Counted from the stretch's first letter, positions 1-10,504 are shown. The stretch is 64,000 nt of DNA from Brachypterus glaber (GCA_958510825.1 OY294046.1:3782001-3846000), one strand, 5' to 3'. The notes: a model not told the origin generated them from the letters alone. Numbers and translations: made by a program.

Positions 1-17
1 GGAGCTCCTTTTTACAG

Positions 18-101
18 TTGGTAGGATTTTTATTTCATACAGTAATATATGTTCAACAATCAGTAAAGTACGTTCAAATAATGTTTGTCATATCAATTTT
101 G
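18..101 (+). CDS. Gustatory receptor, penultimate coding exon (partial gene)
   Basis: An 84-nt exon of 28 open codons follows a pyrimidine-rich acceptor (ctttttacag, AG at 16-17) and ends at a consensus donor (gtaagt from 102). The peptide is hydrophobic (LVGFLFHTVIYVQQ... MFVISIL), as expected for a late membrane helix of an insect gustatory receptor. Both its ends are phase 0, and it joins in phase to the exon at 600. The exon alone is too short to identify; the call rests on the downstream exon and on the matching splice phase. The rest of the gene lies to the left of the window. In insects these 7-helix proteins are ligand-gated cation channels of chemosensory neurons, with an intracellular N-terminus. 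An exon one or two bases different, or a pseudogene, cannot be excluded. Confidence 0.7.
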
Positions 102-236
102 GTAAGTTAACCACAGGCTGAAGTCCTCAATTTTTTTTTTCAATGACAATTGTTGTAATTTTTTTTATGCTTTCCGTTTATCCTTTTATGTTTTCATGGT
201 AATGGAGATATTGGAAACTATGAAGATTTATAGTAT

Positions 237-537
237 TCAATGAGTGTATAATATTTGCTATTAATCAATGAGGGTGAATTTTGGGACACGAGCCGATAGG
301 CTAGTGGCCTAATCACTTGAATGATTAATAGCCATTATACACGAGTAGAATACTATACTTTATCCATGGCTGTTTTGAAGTTAGGCCTATTAATTACCGA
401 TCTGTAAAAATAAACCGTTTAAACTACAAAACAGCCGTGGATAAAGTATAGTATTCTACACGCGTATTCTCGCCTATCGGCTTGTATCGTAAAATACATC
501 CTTATTGATTAATTGCAATTATTATACGCTCGTTAAA
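237..537. mobile_element. Inverted-repeat element (MITE) in the gustatory receptor intron
   Basis: The two halves fold on each other. The segment around 238-303 (…gggtgaat…gagccgataggc) is matched in inverse by 471-535 (gcctatcggcttg…ttattgattaattg). The inner arms 339-377 and 427-463 (caaaacagccgtggataaag) are also inverse copies, with an A-rich loop. It fills about 60% of the 498-bp intron between the two receptor exons. A loosely related stretch lies near 41,230-41,300. No TSD could be read with confidence. Confidence 0.65.
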
Positions 538-599
538 TAATATATTTGATAAAAAATTTAAAAATCCTCCTTTCGTAAAAATTGTTGTTTTGTTTGCAG

Positions 600-884
600 G
601 TAAACTCTATCATAATCACCTTTACATGTCACACTATCGTGAGTAACGCAAGACAAGTATCCACGAATTGCTATAAAATATTGGAAGAAATTAATATAAA
701 AAGTGAGGTTAAACAGGAATTATTCTTGTTGGCTAACTACACAAGAAATGAGGTTCCTGAATTCACCGCCGCTGGATTTTTTACTATTGATAGAAGAACC
801 TTATGTGGACTACTGAGCACCACTGCCACTTATTTTATTATAGCTTTACAGTTGAATAATGATAATAATTGTACTAGTAAATAA
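600..884 (+). CDS. Gustatory receptor, terminal coding exon with TYhhhhhQF-type signature
   Basis: The exon starts after a tttgcag acceptor (AG 598-599), is phase 0, and encodes 94 residues before TAA at 882-884. Residues 55-65 read FTAAGFFTIDR and residues 77-85 read TYFIIALQL. These match the C-terminal hallmark of insect gustatory receptors, usually FTACGFFTLDR followed by TYhhhhhQF in the last transmembrane helix. The final F is L here. Upstream, residues 1-20 continue a membrane helix and then enter the usual polar stretch (NARQVSTNCYKILEE). After the signature a short polar tail (NNDNNCTSK) ends the protein, slightly longer than usual for the family. No stop or frameshift is visible, so the gene may be functional. 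Ligand class (sugar, bitter, CO2) cannot be assigned from this end alone. Confidence 0.88.
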   Translation, partial: VNSIIITFTCHTIVSNARQVSTNCYKILEEINIKSEVKQELFLLANYTRNEVPEFTAAGFFTIDRRTLCGLLSTTATYFIIALQLNNDNNCTSK

Positions 885-1022
885 TTTTGACTATTTCACA
901 ATCAAAACCTTGAATTTTTAGTTTCTTGACCAATCAGATCAAAATGAATCTGATAATTTTTGCACAAATCAATTATCACTTGGTTACTATGGAAACAAGA
1001 AACTGACAGTTACTGACATCTT

Positions 1023-1028
1023 AATAAA
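1023..1028 (+). promoter_or_regulatory. Possible polyadenylation signal of the gustatory receptor
   Basis: An AATAAA hexamer lies 139 nt after the receptor stop codon and is the first close consensus match downstream. Such hexamers are frequent by chance in AT-rich DNA, so this is only a position-based suggestion. Confidence 0.3.
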
Positions 1029-2024
1029 TGTTATATTTTTGCAAAATGTTTTTTTAATTTTTGAAGCTTACCTTTACTTGATTTATTTTTATTGATAAGC
1101 AATATAAATGCTTATTTTATTACCAAAACATTCTAGGTATAAATCCTAATTAATTTCAGATAATATATTATATTTTATGCACTTTCCATCTTAAAAGCTT
1201 TAAATCACTGATATTCATAAATTTTAATTTATTTAATTGAATCTTGGTATTAAAAACAGGCCACTAAAAACTAATTTAAACACTTATTTATTAAAAATAT
1301 ATTTGCAGTAAAGAATTACGGAAATCAAAACATCAAATGACTGCGCTGGTACCAGTACAGCGTTGCCAAAGTTTATTAGAAACCGATAGGAAATTGTTTT
1401 TTTTTACGGGTGGAACACCTGTTATTTTATTTATTTTCAGTTGAAAACTAAACTTTTTAAACAAAAACAGCAATGATCTTTATTTAAATGCTAATATATG
1501 TGATAAATATTTTATTGAAATAATCTCAAGCATAAAATATCCCTCGAGCAAAGTTTAGACTTGGCAACCTTCGCGAACAAGTGAACATCGTGGATTTAAA
1601 AAGCGCGGTAAATTTGAGATTTAAATTTTTAATTACAGTTGTAAAGTAATATTGTTGTTTAGTTCTTAAATTTTTAATTTAAATATGAAACAACATAAAA
1701 CATTGTAAAATTATATACTTCCTTATTTTGTTTGTGAAATAGTCTTTCAAAATACAATTCGTGCATGTTGAATTATACATAATTTTTTTACTGTATATAA
1801 AAAATATTTTGTTTAAGGAAATTATTTTCGTGCATTTTTCGTCAAAATTCCTCGACCTTCGGTCTCTGTTGTAACACGAAAAGTGCACTCAAACAATTGC
1901 CAAGAAAAATATTTTTTTAATACAGTAAAAAATTATCGATAATTCAACATGCACTTATGATATTACTACTGCCAATATTGCAATATTGCCAGATGTAAAA
2001 AAATATATCTAGAAACAATGTATA
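1029..2024. other. Intergenic AT-rich DNA, no gene seen
   Basis: No coding signal. Short inverse motifs occur at 1,362-1,373 and 1,549-1,566 (cgttgccaaagttta versus aaagtttagacttggcaac), and at 1,829-1,883 (cgtgcatttttcg versus cgaaaagtgcac) around a CTTCGGTCTC stretch. These suggest old MITE remnants. Confidence 0.4.
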
Positions 2025-2235
2025 AAGCGCTATCCACAGGCTTAACCAAACATAACGCATAATATATATTGACATAATTTGCATTAGGCATAATACATAA
2101 GACCATATACTAGGGAGTATACATAAGCGCATAATATTAGTTGATAGACTATAAAAGAAGAAGACAAACATATGCATATTAATTAATTATGTATTATGCG
2201 TTTTGTTTGGTTATGCAAGCCTGTGGATAGCGCTT
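2025..2235. mobile_element. MITE with about 40-bp terminal inverted repeats
   Basis: It begins AAGCGCTATCCACAGGCTTA and ends with the inverse (AAGCCTGTGGATAGCGCTT). The pairing continues inward through ACCAAACATAACGCATAATA and its inverse near 2,190-2,212. About 211 bp, with no coding capacity. Single copy in this window. Confidence 0.7.
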
Positions 2236-2362
2236 AAGACATACTTTATATTTTTCATTTTTGTTTAAAAATATTATTTTAGGCAAAAATAGGATGGTTT
2301 AGGCCAAAAAAAACTTTGATTTTTTTTTCACATTCTGTATAAGAAAGTAATTAATTAATGGT

Positions 2363-2390
2363 CTTAAGCCTTAAGGCCTTAAGGCTTAAG
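2363..2390. repeat. Perfect 28-bp palindrome of CTTAAG/CCTTAAGG units
   Basis: The sequence reads the same on both strands with no loop (CTTAAGCCTTAAGG followed by its inverse). It is built of overlapping TTAAG units. Confidence 0.9.
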
Positions 2391-2503
2391 CTGAACTTAA
2401 TCAGTTTTATTTTATAAGACGTTCACCAATAATAGTATATTAAAGTACTAGTTTCATAACATACGTTTTTAGCGCACGAGTTTAGAAAACGAGCCGCTTG
2501 TGT

Positions 2504-3632
2504 CATTACAGTTTACACCATGTTTAAAATTCTAAGAACAAATGATATTTTGATATATTTTATAGTCATCTCTTCTCTTTTTTACTGCAGTTAACCAAGC
2601 CACAATTTTAACATGGTAAAAATAACCTATACATAAAATTTTGTAGAAAATTCAACTTTAAAGCGACATTGACATTTGCACGGAAAACGTCAAGCGATAG
2701 GCCAGGTCTGTTGCCAACCCAAAAGAACAAAAAGTACAGACCTCTTATGAGCCTAAAAGAACACGCAAAATGCGTGTGATTATGAGCTTATAAGAGTCGC
2801 TAAAAACGTGTTATGAAACGAGTCCTTTATACAATTTTTTCTATTTTGCTCTGAAATTAAAAAAAAAACTTACATTTAAATTGATGACTGATTTAGGGAT
2901 TTTTGTTTTGGATTGGCATTACAGTTTACACCATGTTTAAAATTCTAAGAACAAATGATATTTTGATATATTTTATAGTCATCTCTTCTCTTTTTTACTG
3001 CAGTTAACCAAGCCACAATTTTAACATGGTAAAAATAACCTATACATAAAATTTTGTAGAAAATTCAACTTTAAAGCGACATTGACATTTGCACGGAAAA
3101 CGTCAAGCGATAGGCCAGGTCTGTTGCCAACCCAAAAGAACAAAAAGTACAGACCTCTTATGAGCCTAAAAGAAAACGCAAAATGCGTGTGATTATGAGC
3201 TTATAAGAGTCGCTAAAAACGTGTTATGAAACGAGTCCTTTATACAATTTTTTCTATTTTGCTCTGAAATTAAAAAAAAAACTTACATTTAAATTGATGA
3301 CTGATTTAGGGATTTTTGTTTTGGATTGGCATTACAGTTTACACCATGTTTAAAATTCTAAGAACAAATGATATTTTGATATATTTTATAGTCATCTCTT
3401 CTCTTTTTTACTGCAGTTAACCAAGCCACAATTTTAACATGGTAAAAATAACCTATACACAAAATTTTGTAGAAAATTCAACTTTAAAGCGACATTGACA
3501 TTTGCACGGAAAACGTCAAGCGATAGGCCAGGTCTGTTGCCAATCCAAAAGAAAAAAAGTAGAGACCTCTTATGGGACTATAAGAACACGCAAAATACGT
3601 GTGATTATAAGCTTATAAGAGTCGCAAAATAG
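2504..3632. repeat. 413-bp tandem repeat, about 2.7 units
   Basis: The anchor cattacagtttacacc recurs at 2,504, 2,917 and 3,330, a spacing of 413 bp each time. Units 1 and 2 are almost identical; the third is truncated and more diverged from about 3,540. The start region (2,440-2,503) carries tttttagcgcacgag. Its inverse, cgctaaaaacgtgttatgaaacg, sits near the end of units 1 and 2, so the unit looks like a transposon-like block that multiplied in tandem. Dispersed relatives lie at 14,664-15,105 and 43,808-44,258, with a fragment at 34,413-34,480. Confidence 0.9.
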
Positions 3633-4065
3633 AAAAAGTTTTTAAGAAGCCCAATACTAAATGACGTTTATTATAATTTTTTTTGATTATTAAATATTAA
3701 AATTGTGTTTATAATTGGTGAATTCCTTGAAAACTGAAATTTTTGTCTGATTAAAAACATGATAAATAATGCTACAGTTGGATCCGAAAAAAAAAAACAA
3801 GATTGAAAATTTAGTTGCGTAAATTCAATAACTACAATACAAACAAAGCCGTTGTCATGTTGACAATATTTGTCAAAATTGCTTAAAATAATTATAAAGT
3901 AATTAGAAATGCGTTAAGAAATGTTAAGAAATCTCAAACTATTAGTATATTGGAAGCAGGATGTACGGAAGTTATTGTGGTTAGTGATCTCTATAGAGAC
4001 TTTTAATTATTGCAAGGTTATTTAGTGTTTCGGAGAGTTGCATTTTCTGTAATAAACTTTGAAAA

Positions 4066-4545
4066 CACTGACAATTAATTGTCAAATTAATCTAACCTAT
4101 TTCTTTAAATCTTACTTAAACTATAAAATAATTAGTAAAATTGACATTTTAGCATATTTAAATCCTGCGTTTTTTGTGGGTCCCACTAGAGCTAGTAGTG
4201 GAAAAAATATTTAAATGTCGGAAAATCGAAGAAAAATGAAAAATAAATAAAATCAGGATTTTCTTTGTCGTAATTGAACTGGTGTAATTTAGATGTCAAA
4301 CCGAGCAGACAGATCCAACTGACATTCGAGTGGCCTATTCACCGGGGCCCCATAGAAACTAGAGTCACTCTATCTAGGGGCGGCTTTAACCGCAGATCGA
4401 GGGGTCACTGGCCAAAATGTGTACAGTTGGACCCACAAAAAACGCAAGATTTAAATATGCTAAAATGCCAATTTTACTAATTATTTTATAGTGTAAGCAA
4501 GATTTTAAGAAATAGGTTAGGTTAATTTGACAATTAATTGTCAGT
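4066..4545. mobile_element. 480-bp palindromic element nested in the Tc1/mariner-like element
   Basis: Both edges carry gacaattaattgtca. Moving inward, the block with aaatagg, the stretch actataaaataattagtaaaat, and cattttagcatatttaaat…gcgttttttgtgggtcc are all found in inverse on the other side (4,430-4,545). The centre contains a short GC-richer piece (ctagagtcactctatct…ggcggctttaaccgc) loosely similar to 7,380-7,425. Confidence 0.65.
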
Positions 4546-4681
4546 TTTTTTAAATTTTATTACAGAAAATGCATGCGAATAATGTCGAATATTAAAAAAA
4601 TAATAATAATAAATAATAAACTCAAAAAACATTTGGAATATTTAATCAAATCAAAAATTAAAACACAATATTTAGTAAATC

Positions 4682-5060
4682 TTATGAAAAAATAAAAAAT
4701 TTAAACTCTACTAACGAAACATATAATTTATGAAAATTATGATTTTCGTTTAAAAAAAAGTTTTTCCGGAGGTTTTTTTTCGCTTTTTTAATCTTGGAAC
4801 TATCGATGCGGCGACGGGCGATGGGTTTTAACCCAGGAAAATTTGTATTGTTTATAGCATGCACCGCTTCTTGTAAATGGTATTCTCTCAAATAATTAAG
4901 TAAATTTTCATCCTGTATTTCATTTGATATCTTCTTTCTTTCCGAGTCTGCACGCCCTTTCCTCCCCCATCTATTTTTTCTTCAATCTTAACCATTATTC
5001 TTTTTTCTATGATCTTAACACAACTCTCCGAAACACTAAATAACCTTGCCACAATTAAAG
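4682..5060 (-). pseudogene. Broken N-terminal fragment of a transposase-like protein
   Basis: Read on the minus strand from about 5,030, one frame gives ARLFSVSESCVKIIEKR, which resembles the first helix-turn-helix of Tc1/IS630-type transposases. A shift of frame near 4,970-4,990 then leads into GRKGRADSERKK, followed by DENLLNYLREYHLQEAV and NTNFPGLKPIARRRIDSSK. The last piece looks like a second DNA-binding helix-turn-helix (…TNFP…ARRRI). The frame ends at 4,682 without any DDE catalytic region. Its position inside matching inverted repeats supports a transposase origin. Assignment is by family resemblance only. Confidence 0.45.
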
Positions 5061-5295
5061 GTCTCTATAGAGATCACTAGCCACAATCACTTCCGTACAT
5101 CCTGCTTCCAATATACTAATAGTTTGGGATTTCTTAACATTTCTTAAAGCATTTCTAATTACTTTATAATTATTATAAGTAATTTTGACAAATATTGTCA
5201 ACATGACAACGGCTTTATTTGTATTGTAATTATTGAATTTACGCAACTAAATTTTCAATCTTGTTTTTTTTTCGGATCCAACTGTACCTACATGT

Positions 5296-5368
5296 ATTGT
5301 CAAAAAATGCAAAATAATGTCGTAATGTCGAGTAATGTCAAGGTAATGTCAAGGTAATGTCAAGTAAT
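5296..5368 (+). repeat. 10-bp minisatellite, first block (GTAATGTCAA type)
   Basis: Degenerate head-to-tail copies of a 10-mer such as gtaatgtcaa(g), about six to seven units, immediately downstream of the Tc1/mariner-like element. It is the same unit as the larger block at 5,731. Confidence 0.8.
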
Positions 5369-5730
5369 AAATAATAAAATTAAATATGCTCCTAACAAGA
5401 GTATCCCGTCCGGCTGTGAGTGTTACGCCCATGTTAATGGTATAGGAAAATAGCGTTACAGAGGGGGGGGGGTCCGAAATGATCAAAATTTGCGTTACGT
5501 AATACTTGAACGTTTCCTTGTATGATTTTTGATAACTAAAAAAAAAATCGTTTTTTAAGTTTAAGTTTATGTTTAACGAATATGACCTTAATACTATAGA
5601 AATAAAAACACCCATCCCATGTCATGTTTCAGAACTAACCTCCCCTTTTCGCGTAGAAATTTTCACGCACGCAATGTCTACGCGCAGGCGTAAATAGTAG
5701 ATAATGTCTACGCACATGCGCACTAGGACA
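5369..5730. other. Sequence between two minisatellite blocks
   Basis: It contains a fragment (5,450-5,520: gcgttacgtaatacttgaacg and a G-run) of the family seen as a full element at 27,588-28,110. A short GC-richer stretch with repeated aatgtctacgcgca-like words (5,672-5,715) follows. No gene seen. Confidence 0.5.
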
Positions 5731-5857
5731 TGATGTCTGTAATGTCTTGTAATGTCAAGTAATGTCTTGTAATGTCAAGTAATGTCTTGTAATGTCAAGT
5801 AATGTCAAGTAATGTCATGTAATGTCAAGTAATGTCAGGTAATGTCCCGTACTGTCA
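5731..5857 (+). repeat. 10-bp minisatellite, second block (GTAATGTCAA/GTAATGTCTT)
   Basis: About 12 consecutive 10-mers alternating between gtaatgtcaa and gtaatgtctt, with later variants (catg, aggt, ccgt). The alternation implies amplification of a 20-bp dimer in the middle of the block. Confidence 0.9.
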
Positions 5858-6236
5858 AAGGTGAGACACCCCTCGCCGCAGATGTAAGAGTATACGAACG
5901 TCATAAATAATAGTTGAAAGGGCGCACTCACATCTCTACTCTTTTAAAGATCTGCTCTTTCACATCTCTACTCTTTTACTTGTTTATTTAATGTCTCTCA
6001 AAACAAAAAATTATGAAAACTTCAGCCCATTTTTATGGGTTAGTTTCCTTTCATGATTTTATACTGGTCTGTTGTTTCTTCTTTTTATTTAATTTTGAAA
6101 AAAAAATTAATAAAAGTTTGGTAAAATATGAGTAATTTTTCTATTCTATTAAAATATTAAACATAATTATCCTTTTCTTATTTATCTTGTAACTATTTTA
6201 GGATAATTTTGTTTAATATAAAAAATACTCATATTT

Positions 6237-6933
6237 ACATCGGCACTTAGTGCTATTAAGAGTGCCGATGTATTGAAATCTTCGCCGAAAAGTCAAAATC
6301 TTTGACCACGTTTTTTTCACATTTCTCGACGTTTTAGACCATTCTGAGTCGAAATCAGTAAAAAAAAATTTTGCGTATGTCTGTCTGTCTGGGTGTAAAC
6401 TCTCTAACTCCATTTCTACATGAGATATCGACTTGCGGTTTTTTGCATATTGTTTCTTATCGTATTCCAAAGAGCTAATTAGATTTTGGGGGTAAACGAT
6501 TGGGGGTAAGGGGGTAAAAATAGGGTAAAACTCCTATTTTTAGCGTTTTTTGTTTATAATTAAGGCAATTATTATTGTATTTGGTTAATTTAGCACTTAT
6601 ATATAAAAAAAATTTAAATTGGTCAAAAAATGTTATAAACAACGTTTTCCTAAAACGCATTTTTTCGAGATATTGGCGTTTAAAGCAGTAAAAGGTTTTT
6701 TAGCATATCTCACATATTTATAACCTGATTTAAAAAAATTATATTTTAAATTAAAGCTCTTTTTAAGCCCTATAAAAAATGTTATGTACAGTTTTTTGCT
6801 AGAATACAATGTTTTAAAGATACAGAATTTAAAATCAAACAAAACACCTAGTTTGAAATTTGCAAACTAGATGGCTCTAGTATACAATAGTGCCGATGTT
6901 TTGACAGGATGCATGCAACGTTTCATCTAGTTT
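6237..6933 (+). mobile_element. HINE/Helentron-like hairpin family, copy 1 of 7
   Basis: It starts ACATCGGCACTTAGTG… as a terminal hairpin (CATCGGCACT versus AGTGCCGATG) and ends …AACGTTTCATCTAG. In the middle is a GTCT microsatellite, followed by a conserved G-rich stretch (tttgggggtaaa…). Near the 3' end AGTGCCGATG recurs, giving a subterminal inverted repeat with the 5' hairpin. An internal hairpin (ctagtttg…caaactag) precedes it. The flanks carry similar words (aaaaaatactcatattt left, aaaaaatactcaaattt right), which may be a TSD or a coincidence. Confidence 0.75.
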
Positions 6934-7593
6934 GTATAAAAAATACTCAAATTTTGTCAAATTTTTAATACATTTTTTTCAAAATTAAATTTAAAAAAAA
7001 CGTACAGGTAAAAAATCATAAAATTTTATACACAAATTACTAGTACATATAGGGAAAATAACCCATAAAAAATTTGCTGAAGTTTTCATAATTTTTTGTT
7101 TTATGCCATATTTTTGTTAATTTAAAAAAATTTTAAAAATAAATCAGCCATATTTATTCCACCATTGTGAAATGTAGGTTTTCGGGTATTGGTCCGCATA
7201 AAGATTAACAAAATAAGCCTTTGTACCAAATTTCAGCTAAATCGAACATTTTTGAAAAATGCTGAACCACTCTAATGACGCAAAAACTTTTTCTCAGATG
7301 ACTTTTTTTATAATGAGCAGTGCAAAAATGGTCCTATGCAAAAAAAAAACAGACTTTTATCACTTTTTTTTTCTGGGACCACTGTGCGACGGCGTCTAAA
7401 GCCGCCGCCAGATAGAGTGACTAATAGAAACGGCATTCGCGCGAATTTATCCCCAGCAACTTGAACCGAATTGAATAGGCCTTTGAAAAGAAAAATCAAT
7501 ATATCAATTAATAGATTTAAAATTATTAATTTTTCAGTACAAAATAATACACTAAGAAAAGTGTTTCGGCAATCATTACCAAAAAAAAATAAT
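6934..7593. other. AT-rich intergenic DNA, no gene seen
   Basis: The only structured piece is 7,376-7,430, a GC-richer stretch (ccgccgccagatagagtgac) that inversely resembles 4,360-4,400 and so is probably a fragment of the same element. The rest is poly-A/T rich. Confidence 0.4.
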
Positions 7594-8811
7594 CTAAAGT
7601 TTGTTTTTTTTAAGGTATAGTTATTTTAAACCTTCCCACTTGTAAACAATCTTGAAATTACCATAGCAACGTAAGATACGCATGCTTCGTAAGCGAAATA
7701 ACTAGGCCCAATTTACACAACCTTAAAACGTTGACGTGCCATTAACGAGAACAAAACAATGGTTTATTACTCTAAATTATTGGAATAAAAGAGATTTTAT
7801 AAGCAAATTTTGTTTCTACAGGAATACAAAAGTGTTTTTAGCAACAGCTTTATCAATTCTCTTTTTTTACATCAAAACATCATCAAAACAAAGTAAGTAA
7901 ACAAAAATTATAAATTTTGGTTATGTTGACATTCAAAACAAGCCACATGCTTCAGTGTAAATCGGACTTTTTGTGTGGAGTATTTAGCGGAAATTTAAAA
8001 TAACTATACCCAGGTAGCAAAATAACATGACATTCACGTGAAAGCCACGTTAATATGTGACATGTGATGTTAAGATTGTAGTCTCATTTAACAAGAATGT
8101 AGCATGGTGGGGATGTCCTAAGTCCGTCCCTAATAACATCACACAATGACATCCCGAAAATAACGTGTTTGTGACATCATAAATCCACATTCCTGTTATA
8201 TCTAATATCTTATGGATGCCGTTACTGTTACTTTAATATTTAAATAATATCCTAGGATATTAGCTTTTTCTAAATTAAAACCATTAAAAACGCCATATCC
8301 CTATAAAAAAAATCGGATTTAAAATCAATCAGTAATTCAAACAATCACAGATTGAAACAGATAGATTCTAAATACGAAATTGCAGATTAAGCGGAGAATA
8401 TATTCCTTTAATCCGTGTCCGTGGTCTTGAGAAGCCCGGCAGAGCCCCCTATCCATTGGAAATCGTATAATGTGTATACAATTTCCTTATAATAATTTAC
8501 TCTATCAACATCATCTTATATCGATTTTTTTGCTTCGAACGTCGGTGAGAAGCAAAATAACATGACATTCACGTGAAAGCCACGTTAATATGTGACATGC
8601 GATATATTCACAGCGTTGCTAAATATTTGTTATTAAATAACATGGTTGTCACGTCACACGTGTTACGTTTCAAATGTGATGTTAAATACATGTTATTTTT
8701 CAATATTATGTGATGTTATGATTTAGTTTAAAAATACACCCAAAAGTGATGTTAATTTCTTGTAATATAACATCCCTTGCTACCTGGGTATCTTAAAAAA
8801 ATAAACTTTAG
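7594..8811. mobile_element. Inverted-repeat element interrupted by another element, copy 1
   Basis: The ends are ctaaagttt…ttaaggtatagttatttta and the inverse (taaaataactata…ttaaaaaaataaactttag). The uninterrupted relative at 25,710-26,142 is 433 bp. Here a 780-bp TA-flanked element (8,009-8,788) sits 20-odd bp inside the right end. Confidence 0.8.
8009..8788. mobile_element. TA-flanked element with CCCAGGTAGCAA ends, inserted in the above
   Basis: TA at 8,007-8,008 and 8,789-8,790 flank CCCAGGTAGCAA and its inverse TTGCTACCTGGG. The insertion is proven by comparison with the empty version at 26,118-26,125. The body is rich in tgacat/atgtgatg words. It contains an internal direct duplication of about 50 bp: agcaaaataacatgacattc at about 8,016 and again at about 8,551. 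Confidence 0.8.
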
Positions 8812-9097
8812 ATGAGGGAGAGTATTTTTTCCTAAAAGAAGTTAACCTTCTATGGTACTATATTACCGTAAAACCTTGCAACTTTGCTCAGAGCGTACAA
8901 ATTTGGCCCACAAGGTGATATGATTTTTTTTCTTTGAACGTGGCAATACAGCAGAAAGGTTTGATGTTAGCAGTTTGCTTTTTAGAAGTGTCGAGACGCG
9001 CTCAGTACTTCAACAGCCGCCCTACTGTTGTGTTGTGCTTCAAAATCAGGTAAGCAAATATCGGCGATATTTTGGCGGTTTTTAGCACTGAAAGCTA

Positions 9098-10000
9098 CCC
9101 TAGTAGAAATTTAACGTTAGAACAACGTTTTTATAATGTTAGAAAACTGTATAAAAGTACGTTATAAAATATGTGCAAATGTCCTGCTTTTTAACGTTAG
9201 AATCTAACGTTAGTTACAAACGTTAATCTAACGTTAGATTTTTAAGTTAGATATACGTTATAAGTACGTTTAATTTCTAACTTTCGGAGGGGGCGTGGCC
9301 AACTAGGAAATTTCTACCTGCATCATAAAATGGCAGCTGTAGACAATTTTTTTCTTTCATACAAATAAATCTTAATATATTTTAGTAATCATAATATTTT
9401 TAAACATAATTTCGTTACATTTATTTATAAAATAGCCATCTTTTTAGGTGGCCCTAAATATTTTTCGTGTAATATGCTGTTATACTTCGATAAATACGTT
9501 TACCTCTCAGAAAAACTTTATATTTAGTTAGTTAATATTTATTTATACATTCAGAATCTTAAAATATTTTTTCAATTCTAATACAGCGTTGCAAGACTTA
9601 CTATAATTTTTACTTTTGGGGGATATTTTTTTAAACTTATTATAGAAATAATAAATAATTATCATACCTACGCACATAGCTGTCTGAAATAAGTATTTTC
9701 TACTATAGCTTACGTATTAATAATGAAAAATTAAAAAATTTTAAAGTTAGAATAAGGTTAGAAAAAGGTTAGAGTTTAGTTAGGAAACTAACGTTAGATT
9801 TATGTATTTTATAACGTTTTTGTCAAACGTTAGTTTTTAAGGTTGGATTTATATATTTTATAACGTTTTTGTCAAACGTTAGTTGTTAAGGTTAGATTTA
9901 TATATTTTATAACGTTTTTGTATAACGTTTGAGACTAAACATAAAAATGTCACTAATCTAATGTTATGTTAAGTTAGATTTATGTACTTTTCTACCAGGG
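9098..10000. mobile_element. TA-flanked element rich in AACGTTAG words
   Basis: TA at 9,096-9,097 and 10,001-10,002 flank CCCTAGTAGAAA and the near-inverse TTTCTACCAGGG. Both sub-ends are made of degenerate taacgttag and tataacgttttt words (9,110-9,260 and 9,740-9,985), while the centre is plain AT-rich sequence. No coding capacity. Confidence 0.6.
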
Positions 10001-10002
10001 TA

Positions 10003-10504
10003 AATTAAAATATATATTAGGTATCTACTAAAGGTCAAAAACAAGTGGGGAAGCGGGGCTTACCTCTTAAAAACCAGTAGCGGATGCTCTCCCCTCTATG
10101 GGGAGCAGGACTATACCACTGCATAAGACGTGTCTTTAAAGTGGCAAATCTAATAGATAAAACGCTATAGTCTCTAAAATAACGACGACCGTGTTATAAC
10201 AATTCTTGGGCCAATAATAAAAGTTTCTTTCAGTTGCAAGAAAAATTTTAACAAGGGAGTTCAAACCAACAAGTTTTAATGTATTTCTAAATCTTAAAAG
10301 TATTGAAAACATTTTTGCGAACTTCACGCTACAATCTTAAATTTAAAAAGAAACCTTTGAAAGCCCTAGGCGGATTTTTTTACAAATTTTATGGTCCATT
10401 TTATTTTTAAAACAGTTTCCAATTTAAAATCTTTTAAGTTTAAAACAGTTCAAATTTAAAATCTTTCCAAAAAGTAGCACCGCAGGCGAAAATTTTTACG
10501 AATT
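10003..10504. other. No gene seen
   Basis: Mostly AT-rich sequence. A local direct repeat of about 30 bp (gtttaaaacagtt/tttaaaatctttt) lies at 10,408-10,468. Confidence 0.35.

Larger units (their letters stand above)
3775..5284. mobile_element. Tc1/mariner-like element, decayed, 1,510 bp
   Basis: It is flanked by TA on both sides (3,773-3,774 and 5,285-5,286) and bounded by CAGTTGGATCCGAAA and its inverse. The terminal inverted repeats run about 285 bp (3,775-4,060 versus 5,000-5,284) with few differences, including a shared ctctatagagat block. A TA target and CAG-type ends are typical of the Tc1/mariner group. The interior holds a second palindrome (4,066-4,545) and a broken transposase-like reading frame (4,682-5,060, minus strand). 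Confidence 0.75.

Noticed and set aside
6237..6933. Canonical Helitron
   Set aside because: The end does read CTAG, but the start is not TC and the hairpin sits at the opposite end. Helentron/HINE type fits better, though still unproven.
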